52,071 nucleotides of DNA from a virus, in the IMG/VR virus record IMGVR_UViG_3300030329_003799, positions 1-52,071 of that record; one strand, written 5' to 3'. The notes beneath the pieces were generated by a model. It ran no database searches and had not been told where the DNA came from. It saw nothing but the letters and a program-made list of their open reading frames with translations. This document shows, in pieces, positions 15,366 to 24,400 of this stretch. Positions within the stretch are counted from its first letter, which is position 1. Each line of letters starts with the position of its first letter. A program made the translations under genes and the position numbers.

Positions 15366-15653
15366 ATGAAAAAAATAAATAGAAAAGGACTTGCTAAAAG
15401 AGGTGGGGGAAGTGGTTCTCCTAAAGCTAGTGGCGGTCATAAAACAACATTGGTACCTTTTGCTGCTACTAGAGGAAAAAGCGCAGCTGCAAAAGCACCA
15501 TCTGTAAGAAAATACAGAAAAGCTAAAGATGCTCCTGCAAAAGGAAGAACTGACTATAGAAGTAGTAAAAATCTAAAAGGTTCAGCTAGTGGTAAAAAAG
15601 GGCCATATTTAAAAAGTACAAAAAGACCTTCAATACCTCCAAGAAGACCTTAA
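15366..15653 (+). CDS. highly basic low-complexity protein, 95 aa
   Basis: Rich in Lys, Arg, Ser, Gly and Ala with almost no acidic residues (KKINRKGLAKRGGGSGSPK; KRPSIPPRRP at the C-terminus), so it is expected to be disordered and to bind nucleic acid. Strong CTGGAGAAAAG ribosome site. It lies among head genes, so it may be packaged with DNA or neutralise its charge, similar in style to histone-like tails. The role is inferred from composition only. Confidence 0.55.
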   Translation: MKKINRKGLAKRGGGSGSPKASGGHKTTLVPFAATRGKSAAAKAPSVRKYRKAKDAPAKGRTDYRSSKNLKGSASGKKGPYLKSTKRPSIPPRRP

Positions 15654-15661
15654 GGTTTTAA

Positions 15662-16393
15662 ATGACTTTTAGGCAATCTATAGAGATACATGCTGGAGAT
15701 TTGTCTGACTTTTCAGATGGAGAATTAGGGTTAGCTTTAGGCGAAGCTGTTATGCTTGCTTATGCTGCTTTGCCTGATTCTTTAATACTTGAAGTCGGAT
15801 TTGAACCTTCTGTTTTATATGATACTAATCAAGGGCTAGATGTAAGTGACAAAGTAGTTTTGTATGTTGTCAGGTATAATGCAACTGGACAAAAGAAGAC
15901 TTGCTTAGAAGTGAGTCCTTTGCTTTTTGATGATTATTCAGATACTAATTCTATCTATGAAGCTACAAAAGAAGACCCTGTTTACACTATAAAAAAGACA
16001 GATGGGGTTCCTACGTTAGTTGTAGCGCCTCAAGTTACTGGAACAGGTACAACAGATGGTTCTAATAATACTGCTTCTATCTTTTACAGTGGTAATAGAC
16101 AGAACTATCAAGATGAATTAGATGAAACCTCAATAACAACTATTAATAGTAAGTTATATAGATGGATAAAATTAACAGCAAGTATGTTTGTATTGGGCTA
16201 TAAATTAAGAGATGCTGTATTGGAGGAAGAAGATTCTGAACTTGTTCAGTTATTACAATCTCAAATGCAGCTTATTAAAGGTCAAATTGACGCTGAACAA
16301 AGTAGATTATTTAAACAAGAGTCTACCGCTATGGACAATCAGTCTTTTGAACAGACTGAGAATCCAACTAGAGGTAAACCAACCATGAGGTAA
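15662..16393 (+). CDS. putative head-completion / head-tail adaptor protein, 243 aa
   Basis: Mixed protein. An N-terminal helix (DGELGLALGEAVMLAYAALPDS) is followed by a beta-rich middle and a C-terminal helical region (LYRWIKLTASMFVLGYKLRD, then SELVQLLQSQMQLIKGQIDAEQ). Location between capsid genes and two small connector-like genes, and the helical tail, fit a connector that docks on the portal. No sequence family is recognised with certainty. Confidence 0.5.
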   Translation: MTFRQSIEIHAGDLSDFSDGELGLALGEAVMLAYAALPDSLILEVGFEPSVLYDTNQGLDVSDKVVLYVVRYNATGQKKTCLEVSPLLFDDYSDTNSIYEATKEDPVYTIKKTDGVPTLVVAPQVTGTGTTDGSNNTASIFYSGNRQNYQDELDETSITTINSKLYRWIKLTASMFVLGYKLRDAVLEEEDSELVQLLQSQMQLIKGQIDAEQSRLFKQESTAMDNQSFEQTENPTRGKPTMR

Positions 16394-16395
16394 TT

Positions 16396-16728
16396 ATGAC
16401 AGTAAAACAATTAATGGAATATGTACAACAGCATCATCCTCATATGGGTGAAAAAGAAATTATAAATAGAGTCAATAGATTCTTAACAAGTGTTTCTAAG
16501 GCATATGATATTATGGATTTTTCTTGGGATTTAGATATAACCTCTGGTAAGAGAATATATGATTTGAACGATTCAACGTTAGTAGGAGATACAGATGGCG
16601 ATGGAGGTGCTTCAACTGCTGCCATTCCTCATATACAGGATATTAAAGAGGTATATATAGACAGAGTTAAAATACCTAGAATAGAGAAACCTGTTATTGA
16701 AGATGAAAATGAACCAAGGAGTTTTTAA
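16396..16728 (+). CDS. putative connector protein, 110 aa
   Basis: Helical N-terminal half (TVKQLMEYVQQHHPHMGEKE, then INRVNRFLTSVSKAYDIMDF) and a strand-rich C-terminal half (WDLDITSGKRIYDL; IKEVYIDRVKIPRI). This pattern, in this position, is seen in small head-tail connectors of podoviruses. The stop overlaps the next start. Function inferred from position. Confidence 0.5.
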   Translation: MTVKQLMEYVQQHHPHMGEKEIINRVNRFLTSVSKAYDIMDFSWDLDITSGKRIYDLNDSTLVGDTDGDGGASTAAIPHIQDIKEVYIDRVKIPRIEKPVIEDENEPRSF

Positions 16729-17108
16729 TGGCTGCAACTAAAGAATATGCATATTGGATTGAAGGTGATAATATTTGTTTTGCCGAAAAAAAGGCAGAAA
16801 CAGTAAATGGAGTTACTTCTGAATGGAGAACGATTGCTACTACTGGACTAAAAGCAAGGATATATGGTTCTGCTATACCTGCTAATTTATCAACAGATGC
16901 AGTTAATGAGGAGATTTCTTTTCCGCACTTTATTGATGAAGCTTGTTTAAATCATATTATCAGTGAAGGATATCAAGATCCACGTAATTTAAATCCTGAA
17001 TTAGCTGTAATGTTTAATCAAAAATCAGAAGGCATGTTAAGAGAAGCAAGAAAAACTTATAGAAGAAAAAGACAAAGAGGAGGCTTTATTAAGCCTTACG
17101 ACTATTAA
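16728..17108 (+). CDS. putative head-tail adaptor, 126 aa
   Basis: Contains a beta hairpin (YAYWIEGDNICFAEKKAET), a mixed middle with an Ala/Leu-rich helix, and a strongly basic C-terminal tail (REARKTYRRKRQRGGFIKPYDY) that may touch DNA or the portal. TAATG junction with the preceding connector. The pair probably acts together at the neck. Confidence 0.5.
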   Translation: MAATKEYAYWIEGDNICFAEKKAETVNGVTSEWRTIATTGLKARIYGSAIPANLSTDAVNEEISFPHFIDEACLNHIISEGYQDPRNLNPELAVMFNQKSEGMLREARKTYRRKRQRGGFIKPYDY

Positions 17109-17131
17109 AGTAAACGATAAAGGTAATAATA

Positions 17132-18589
17132 ATGAGCAAAAAATATATAAATAAACAATTTGGAAAAGCAAGAGGCAGAAGGGCTTCCTTATCGATTGCA
17201 GGAATAGGTGCTACAATGTCTTTTGAATATGTAAGTAAACAAGAAACTATAGTAGAATGTCCTATGAATGATGCTAGTAATCTATTAACTGAGGTAGATC
17301 CTGCGGCTATGGCATCAACTAATACTGGCAAAATAAAAGATGCAGCAATGATAACTGTTACAAACGTATCAAATCAAACAGCATGTTTAGCTGTAACATA
17401 CCCAGATTGGACATTAGGAACAAATGCAGCAGATTCATACGGAAGCGCTGTAAGTGTAATACAACAATTATTAAAACCAGGTGCAAGTTATATTATGCCT
17501 GAATTAAGAGCAGTGTGTACAAGTACTGTAACAACTAGTGCAGCAAACGGCAAATTTGATTATGGGTTTGATGGAGGTGCAAAAGATAGCACTGATGAAA
17601 GACCTTTGCAGATTCATCCTTTACAAAATCAACTTTCTGGAGCCAAACTATATACAAATGCCCAAGTTAATGTAGATGCAGACACTATAATAACAGACCA
17701 ATTTGGTAGTTTTAATTATAACTTAGAAGATGCTCCTGGCTCAGGTCTTACTACTGGTATAGGTAATGGTAATACAGGTTTATTTAATTTAAGTGGTGGT
17801 ACTAGCACACAGCATTATGTACCAGGTTCTATATGTGTTAGGTTTTATGACAAGGCATATGTAGAATTTGGATTGAATAATATAACTTCAACAACTAAAA
17901 CAGGTTTAGCAACTAATACAAAATATAGATTCGAACTTCAAACTGATGGTGGCACAAATCATGAAGTTAAATTTACAACAGATACAAGAGATACTACTTT
18001 TGGAACTGGTCTTGGTAATGTGTCTGTATTAGGTAAGATTAATACTGCGATAAGAGCTTTAGATCCTTGGAAAGATCAAGCAGGTAATATTATCCCAGCT
18101 CCTCAATTTGCTTTATATAACGGCGATGTTAGAATGGCTACAAGTACAGCTAAAAAAGATGCATTTGATCCAGCTGCTAATAAAACTCTTCTTCATTTTA
18201 AAAACGGAGCAACAGCAACATATACAGATGTTTGGGGAGTTGGATTATTTCCAGCCTTTGCAACGGTAAATAGTAACTTTAGCAAGCCTAGATTAAAGGA
18301 ATTAACTAGAACTAGCGAAATGATGTTTGATGATGGTTTTGGTAAATTAGTAATTGGTAATAAAGTAGTTGGAGATATTGATTATCAAACAGGGTGGATT
18401 TCTTTTGCAGGAGCTCCTAAATGGTCTAGTGTAGAATATACTGCACATTATGAAAGTGCCTTAGGAGGAAATAACTTTTCAGATGTTTTAAAAGCAACAC
18501 CAAGAAATAATTACATTTCTGCTATTAGGTGTCATAGTACTAATATTATGAGGCCTGCTAAAATTAAACTAACAGTATTTACAATTTAG
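17132..18589 (+). CDS. putative virion structural protein, 485 aa
   Basis: A Thr-, Asn- and Gly-rich beta protein with a basic N-terminus (SKKYINKQFGKARGRRASLS), then repeated strand segments, for example AAMITVTNVSNQTACLAVTY and LGNVSVLGKINTAIRALDPW. The C-terminal part (DIDYQTGWISFAGAPKWSSV) looks like a compact beta domain. It could be a tail tube-like or collar protein, or a capsid-attached fibre. It lies between the neck genes and the holin-like genes. No enzymatic motif. Confidence 0.5.
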   Translation: MSKKYINKQFGKARGRRASLSIAGIGATMSFEYVSKQETIVECPMNDASNLLTEVDPAAMASTNTGKIKDAAMITVTNVSNQTACLAVTYPDWTLGTNAADSYGSAVSVIQQLLKPGASYIMPELRAVCTSTVTTSAANGKFDYGFDGGAKDSTDERPLQIHPLQNQLSGAKLYTNAQVNVDADTIITDQFGSFNYNLEDAPGSGLTTGIGNGNTGLFNLSGGTSTQHYVPGSICVRFYDKAYVEFGLNNITSTTKTGLATNTKYRFELQTDGGTNHEVKFTTDTRDTTFGTGLGNVSVLGKINTAIRALDPWKDQAGNIIPAPQFALYNGDVRMATSTAKKDAFDPAANKTLLHFKNGATATYTDVWGVGLFPAFATVNSNFSKPRLKELTRTSEMMFDDGFGKLVIGNKVVGDIDYQTGWISFAGAPKWSSVEYTAHYESALGGNNFSDVLKATPRNNYISAIRCHSTNIMRPAKIKLTVFTI

Positions 18590-18597
18590 GAGACATA

Positions 18598-18747
18598 ATG
18601 GTTTTAGATAGTTTAAAAACAACAATGGTGGGAACAGGTGGCATAGCAGTTACTTGGATGGAATGGCTTCCATTGACTGTTAGGGTTGCAGTAGGGATTG
18701 CGACTTTTATATATCTTTGCATTAAAATATACAAAGAATTAAAGTAA
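18598..18747 (+). CDS. small membrane peptide, holin candidate, 49 aa
   Basis: Missing from ordinary length cut-offs but clearly organised: AGGAG before ATG 18598, TAA 18745-18747 overlapping the next ATG (TAATG). One membrane helix (LPLTVRVAVGIATFIYLCIK, about 24-43) followed by a basic KIYKELK tail. Its size and the paired downstream TM/coiled-coil gene match small phage holins or antiholins. The M15 lysin lacks a signal peptide and needs such a pore. Confidence 0.6.
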   Translation: MVLDSLKTTMVGTGGIAVTWMEWLPLTVRVAVGIATFIYLCIKIYKELK

Positions 18748-19007
18748 TGGATATATTGGCAATACTAGAAAGGTTTGGATTGCCTGTAGCTATAGTTATT
18801 GCTTTTGGATACTTTATATGGAAGCAACAACATTGGATACAAAAAGAATTAGTGGAAGACTTAGAGGAAGACTTTACACGATTAGAAGGCATTATAGTCA
18901 AATTAATTGATCAGCAGAAAATAACACAAATGGATGTTAAGCATATTAAAGGTTATATTAATGGGATTAGAGATATCATAGTTCAATTAGAAAAGGAGAA
19001 AAAATAA
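18747..19007 (+). CDS. membrane-anchored coiled-coil protein, holin/lysis accessory, 86 aa
   Basis: N-terminal membrane helix (LPVAIVIAFGYFIWK, about 12-26) followed by a long acidic/basic coiled coil (QKELVEDLEEDFTRLEGIIV... to VQLEKEKK). This topology resembles BhlA-type holin accessories and spanin-like proteins. Translationally coupled to the 49-aa membrane peptide through TAATG. There is no lipobox, so it is not an o-spanin. Confidence 0.6.
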   Translation: MDILAILERFGLPVAIVIAFGYFIWKQQHWIQKELVEDLEEDFTRLEGIIVKLIDQQKITQMDVKHIKGYINGIRDIIVQLEKEKK

Positions 19008-19008
19008 T

Positions 19009-19164
19009 ATGGGCAAAATCTTAGGAGCAGTTTTAAAGAGTTTGGCTACTGAGCAGGTTATAAAATCTATTTTAGTAGTACTTGGCGATTATCTTGTCAA
19101 GTCATCAAAAAATCAATTGGATGATGTTCTATGGGAAAAAGTAAAGATCGCCTTGCAAAAATAG
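19009..19164 (+). CDS. hypothetical small helical protein, 51 aa
   Basis: ATG at 19009 right after the coiled-coil gene, with AAAGGAG inside that gene's end. Product: MGKILGAVLKSLATEQVIKS... then DVLWEKVKIALQK, an amphipathic helical peptide. It overlaps the next gene by 34 bases. The pattern of three tiny genes in a row fits a lysis cassette, but the role is not shown. Confidence 0.5.
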   Translation: MGKILGAVLKSLATEQVIKSILVVLGDYLVKSSKNQLDDVLWEKVKIALQK

Positions 19165-19481
19165 TCGTGGAAACAGAAAAATCAGAAACTACATATATGG
19201 TTGTTTTTGAAGATTTATTTACATCGAAGTCTAATCCTGTGGAAAGGTTTCATGATGTTGATAGCAAAAGACCAAAATTATGTGAAGAATGTGATTCTAA
19301 AGAAATTGTTAACTTAGAAGTTTTAGGGGTTCAAGGTTCAGTTTTTTGGGTATGCTTAGAATGTGATGCTTTGTATTTAAAATATAAATTAAAAGAAACA
19401 CTTTTAAGATTAAGAAAAGCTCAAGGAACTTGGACGAACCCAAATGATTGGGGGTGGCAGGATGAAAGCGAGTTTAACTAA
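19131..19481 (+). CDS. zinc-ribbon protein, 116 aa
   Basis: Contains a four-cysteine zinc ribbon: CEEC (51-54) and CLEC (about 75-78) separated by a strand pair (IVNLEVLGVQGSVFWV). The N-terminal half is a charged strand region, and the C-terminal helix (YKLKETLLRLRKAQ) ends in a Trp-rich tail. Nucleic acid or protein binding is likely. It overlaps the metallophosphoesterase gene, so co-expression is expected. Confidence 0.65.
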   Translation: MGKSKDRLAKIVVETEKSETTYMVVFEDLFTSKSNPVERFHDVDSKRPKLCEECDSKEIVNLEVLGVQGSVFWVCLECDALYLKYKLKETLLRLRKAQGTWTNPNDWGWQDESEFN

Positions 19482-20208
19482 GCGTTATATAGTAACGCCT
19501 GATAAACACTTTCCTTATGCAGATAGTAAAGCAATAAAGGCTCTTTGTAATATAATAGAAGAATTAAGGCCCGATGGGTATATTGACTTAGGAGATACAG
19601 GAGAATGGTCTAGTGTATCTAAATGGAAGTGGAAAAACAAAGCACGTCCTAATTTAGAGTGGTACTTACCAGAAGTTATAACTGATGTTGAAGATGTCAA
19701 TAAAGGAATGGATATAATTGATGAATCTCTTGATAAGGCTAATGTAAAAGAGAAGCATTTTATTCAAGGTAATCATGAATTATGGCTTGATTATTTTGTA
19801 GAACAATTCCCATATCTACCTCAATATGGTTGCAAGCGAGCAATTAAAATTGATGAAAGAGGTTATAAATTCCATCGGGCAGGAGATTTATTAAAAATTG
19901 GAGATATGCATTTTTATCATGGACATAATTATGGAGGGATGCATCATGCAGCAGCTCATTGTAAGCAATTTAAATGCAGTATAATGTATGGACATCACCA
20001 TGATATACAAGTGTATTCAGATAGATCTGCAAACGGAACTATTAGCGCTTATAGTATAGGTTGTTTAAAGGATATGTCAAGAGAAAAAAATGAATTTATA
20101 GGTGGAAGACCTATTAATTGGAGTCATGCAATAGCAGTTGTAGACTTTATAGGTAAAAGCCATTTTGTAAAAGTAATTGAAATTAAAGATGGGAAATATA
20201 GTTTATGA
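19462..20208 (+). CDS. calcineurin-like metallophosphoesterase, 248 aa
   Basis: Full set of metallophosphoesterase motifs: D-x-H in PDKHFPYAD, GD in DLGDTGE, GNHE, then HGH and GHHHD. These residues bind two metal ions and cut phosphoester bonds in protein or nucleic-acid substrates. The ATG at 19462 is chosen because GGGGGTGGCAGG precedes it; an upstream in-frame ATG at 19444 would put that site inside the gene. It lies in the late block, so it could act in host takeover or virion maturation. The substrate is unknown. Confidence 0.85.
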   Translation: MKASLTKRYIVTPDKHFPYADSKAIKALCNIIEELRPDGYIDLGDTGEWSSVSKWKWKNKARPNLEWYLPEVITDVEDVNKGMDIIDESLDKANVKEKHFIQGNHELWLDYFVEQFPYLPQYGCKRAIKIDERGYKFHRAGDLLKIGDMHFYHGHNYGGMHHAAAHCKQFKCSIMYGHHHDIQVYSDRSANGTISAYSIGCLKDMSREKNEFIGGRPINWSHAIAVVDFIGKSHFVKVIEIKDGKYSL

Positions 20209-20321
20209 AGGTATTGTACACAAAATCAACAGGAAAACCTTATCAAGGATTAAATCCAAATGATAGGAGGAATCATTCTATGCGTAAAGGAGTAAAAAAT
20301 GTCACAAAGAACAGATCTTGA
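20205..20321 (+). CDS. hypothetical micro-protein, 38 aa
   Basis: ATG at 20205 overlaps the metallophosphoesterase stop (ATGA), giving MKVLYTKSTGKPYQGLNPND... and a very basic end (RRNHSMRKGVKNVTKNRS). It overlaps the following gene start by 23 bases. Short overlap-coupled basic peptide; the coding call rests on the junction and is tentative. Confidence 0.4.
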   Translation: MKVLYTKSTGKPYQGLNPNDRRNHSMRKGVKNVTKNRS

Positions 20322-21090
20322 GAAACAAGAATTTTGGCTTCAACAAAATAAACATTTAAAAGGCGAGACACCTTACAAGCAAGTTGAGAATTTAGTTAGT
20401 CAGTATAAACAAAACCCTTCGCGTGTCAATGATGAGTTTATTAAACAAAATTATGATAATCAAAGTGTGGGTACTCCTACTAAAAATAATATTAGGGAAG
20501 GTGGTTTATTAAAAAAATGGTTTCAAAAAAAGATGACTGATGATAAGGGTATCTTTAGAGGAGGTGAAGAAAAAAGAGTCTTTGGAAGAATTAAAGATAG
20601 AAGAGAAGCAAGACATCTTAGAAATCAACCTAAAGGTTTAAATAAAAAGGCTGGATATGATGTAGCTCAATATAATAGAGTATATAATCCTCAATTTGAA
20701 GACAAACCATATTCTGCTGAGTTTAGTAATGCTAGAGAGTTTGCTTTAGATTTTAATCCTGGAGATAAAAATCAAGTAATGGAAATGCAAAAAAGACTTA
20801 ATCAAGCAGGTTATTTAGGTTCCAATGGAAAACCTCTGGCAATAGATGGAATATTAGGTCCTCAAAGTGTAGATGCATTAAGAAGAATGCAAGGTGATAT
20901 GATTTATGAAAATAAAATGGCTAAAAGCTTAGTATTGAAAAATAGAGCAAACCAACATAAACAAAACGCAGTTCTACAAATGAACGATCATATTAAAAAC
21001 GACCAAAAAAATCAGACACAGTATTCAGATTTTGATTTAAATCACAACGAATCGCAAGAAGAAAAAGATTTTTTCGACGATAAATATTAG
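20299..21090 (+). CDS. peptidoglycan-binding-domain protein, 263 aa
   Basis: Residues about 152-200 form a PGRP_1-type peptidoglycan-binding repeat (NQVMEMQKRLNQAGYLG, then AIDGILGPQSVDALRRMQ), with the typical IDGILGPQ turn. The N-terminal 140 residues and the C-terminal 60 are charged, Gln/Asn-rich and probably extended. There is no catalytic domain. In this place, just before the nozzle genes, it may anchor a tail protein to the cell wall or guide DNA-entry enzymes, or serve as a cell-wall-targeting partner of the lysin. Confidence 0.75.
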   Translation: MSQRTDLEKQEFWLQQNKHLKGETPYKQVENLVSQYKQNPSRVNDEFIKQNYDNQSVGTPTKNNIREGGLLKKWFQKKMTDDKGIFRGGEEKRVFGRIKDRREARHLRNQPKGLNKKAGYDVAQYNRVYNPQFEDKPYSAEFSNAREFALDFNPGDKNQVMEMQKRLNQAGYLGSNGKPLAIDGILGPQSVDALRRMQGDMIYENKMAKSLVLKNRANQHKQNAVLQMNDHIKNDQKNQTQYSDFDLNHNESQEEKDFFDDKY

Positions 21091-21099
21091 GAGTGAATT

Positions 21100-21447
21100 A
21101 TGCCAAAACAAAGTTACGAATTAACAGTATTCAATGAAGGAATAATATCTCATCCTGATCCTGAAGATTTAAATATTAATGCAGCTACTTATTCTGTCAA
21201 TTTAGACCCTATTGCTCCTGCAGGTACATTAGGTGGTAAAAAAGAATTTGGAGTAGCAGCTAATTTAACAGAACCACATTCAACAGTAAAATTATTATTA
21301 GACCAAAAAATTGGGACTGGAAATACTATTCCAACATATATTATGGTTTATTATACTCCTCCTTTAGGTGCAAATGGATTCATAGAAACAAATGCTAGGG
21401 TAGGATTTGTAGAAGATTTTTATGATTTTATAGAAGGTGATAATTAG
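21100..21447 (+). CDS. N-terminal piece of a nozzle/stabilisation-type tail protein, 115 aa
   Basis: The opening GIISHPDPEDLNINAATYSVNLDP resembles the start of beta-propeller tail nozzle/stabilisation proteins, where a (S/P)DPxD...A..SxNxDP segment comes first. The product ends after 115 residues, and the 2204-aa gene starts at the GTG overlapping its TAG. I read it as a separately translated first part of a divided nozzle, but it could be a stand-alone adaptor. Confidence 0.5.
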   Translation: MPKQSYELTVFNEGIISHPDPEDLNINAATYSVNLDPIAPAGTLGGKKEFGVAANLTEPHSTVKLLLDQKIGTGNTIPTYIMVYYTPPLGANGFIETNARVGFVEDFYDFIEGDN

Positions 21448-24400
21448 TGTCTACATATGGAATACCTGATATTTTTAGCCAGATGTTATCTGGAGGTTGT
21501 GTTACAGCGATTAGAAGTAATACGACAACAACATCCTTTTATAGTCCAGGAGCTAACAGATGGTTCCAATTTTGTTTTAAAACTAATTCTGACGTAAATG
21601 ATAATTCTGGAACTTGGGATTCTGATACTCAAGGATGGTATTTAATATCTACAAGAACTCCAGAAATACAAGATAGCTGGGAAGAATGTTTAATTTATGG
21701 AGTATCTGATGTAAACTCTGGATTAGAAAGAAAAGTTTCTTTTATGGCATCTCAAGGGTTACGCCCTAGCCTGGATCATGCATTGGGTTCTATTTTTGAA
21801 CATTTTAATGTGCATGGAGATTCTTTATTAGACACCTGGGAAGTCGATCCTACAGGCCATACTCCTGTATATGTAACGCCAAATGATTACAATGGGTGGA
21901 ATGCTTTTGCTCATCCTGTGCAATATCATCATTTAATAGATCCAGAATGGAATGAAGTTTCTTTAACTTTACACATTGCTCACTGGAATCCTATTTATAT
22001 AGCATATTCTAAATGGAGTTATAATATTCAGGAAAATTCATTTACACAAATGAAACCTAATAATTTTGGAATAGATGGTGCAGCTACAAATGCATTTTAT
22101 AATTTAGGGATAAGCAATCAAGATAGTGATTTAATAGAGTCTCTTGCAGATTTGCAAACTGCGGGTGCTGCTGTAGGGAATCTTTTGAATGTTCATAATA
22201 CAATACCAAACCATCCTTGGCATCAATGGGTAGCTAGTAATAATTTTAATTATCAATACGGACTTGCGAATCCTCTATTTCCTAATATGATTTATTGGGA
22301 TGGAAGTGACTGGACTGGAAGTGCAGACCATATTATGGGGATGGTTCATAATAGATATTCTTGGGTTAAATTATTTGTAATCAATCAACAAGCTAAAATA
22401 GCATATAATGATGCATGGATGGAAGACCATACAGATAGTGATTTTTCAAGAATGCATCATGGTAGAGCTTGGATGTTTCAAGAGCCAGACGGATCATGGA
22501 CTCCTCCTCCTTATACGTGGTATGCAGAATTAGAAGCTGCACATAGTGGCGAAAATAATGATTTTACAGACGGAGGTAGAAGGTCAAGAGATTTTGTAAG
22601 TTGTGAAGTGCCAGCTATGATACCTAGTATGAATCCTAATGCTGATATGCTGTTAAATGTATATGCAGACCATGGAAGCAATCCATCAGAAAAATATTTC
22701 TATTGGAATAAGACTGCTTTAAATGTAGATATTGGAAGTAATTTTGAACCAAGTTTTAACGATTCTCCAATGGAAGAAGCATTTAGCTATCCAGTTGAAT
22801 ATAAAGGAGGATTTGGAGGAGAGCTTCAAATAATACCTGATAGAGATAATAGCAGAAGAATTGCTTTTTATTTCGGAAATTTATGGGATATAAATAGAGA
22901 AAAAATGCATTATATTGTTAATTGGGCTGTGTTAGATAACAACTTTGACCCTTCTTGGAAAGTGCAAAATATTGAAGTGGATCCTGTAATAGGCTTTATA
23001 ACTAATTCAATTGATTTTACTAATGGAGATCCTTCTAGTTTACCTTTACAACCTTGGACTAAAATGGTTGTTAATAGTTGGGCAGGAACAATTAACTTTC
23101 TTTATATGAGAGACGGAGGTTTAGTATATAAGAAAAAGCTAGCTCTAAAAGATATTCCTTCCCTAGGCGAAAGTACAAATCTTAATGAAATTATAGGGCC
23201 TGAAGAATATCTTTTCTCTGCTCTTAATCAACTACCAGGAACTACTTTAGCATGGTTCCAATCTCAGGATTTAACAAGTGGTATGACAGGGCGTCATTTA
23301 TTAACTGGAGAAACTACCGATTCTAATAGCTTGATAGTTCATGCATTTGATGTGGACTTTGTTCCAGGCTTTGGAGATATAGTAGATTTTAATATAAAAG
23401 AATTAAGAACAAACTTAATTATTGTTGATTTTTCCATACATCAAGATGATATAGAACATATAAAATCGTTTAGATTTAAAAAATCAGAAACAGAGATTCT
23501 ATCTGCTGACTTTGATGATGGTTTAGATGGATACGATGAAGTTCTTATAGAAAATTTAGATTATAAGGAAGATGGAGAATTAAGAAGATATGAATATAAA
23601 TATACAGGATTGCAAACTGGTGTAAGTTATTTTGCTCGATGTAAGCCAATTTTACTTTCAGAATTAGCTAGCACTAACATGTCTAACCAGATACAAATAT
23701 TACTTCCTGAAAGATCTAAGTCTGTTAGTTCTTTGCAGCATACAGTTCCTATGAACGATGCTAATGGAGCTTTGTACGTAGGTACAGGTCCTGATATTTT
23801 AGACAAACCTCTTTTTATAGGAAGATTGACGCATACTCAATTTGGTACAAACTTAAATTCAATCGTTATTGATGACTCTGAATGCAAATCTCCTTCTGGA
23901 GAAGCAAGTATAACTACTTTCACAAACATGGTTCCTTTAAATGGAAACCTTAACGGCCAATTATCAAGCTATATTTTAGGATATGTTACTGGAGCTACAA
24001 CGTTATTTTTAATACATAAAGATAGTGGAACTACTTTAAAAACAAATCAATTAGGGATTACTGTTGAATGTGCATGTAATTGCCTTACTATATCTGGAGG
24101 TGTTTGGGTTTTTGAAAAAGCTTCTTCTGAAGTTCATTTAATAACAATAGACCCTGGTAATATTAATACTACTTCTATTACACATTCATATCCTGTTAAT
24201 TACGAGCCTAAATGGGCTAAATATGGCAATGTTGATGATAATTATACAGATAGAGCTAATATGATAGGAGATACTGATTTAGTTCCTGATTTAGGGTCTC
24301 CTGGTGATTATAGAACGGACTTATATGGAAGTGATGACTCAACTTTATCAATAGCTAACATAGTAGAAGTAGGCTCTGCTTCTGATGCTCAATTATATTT

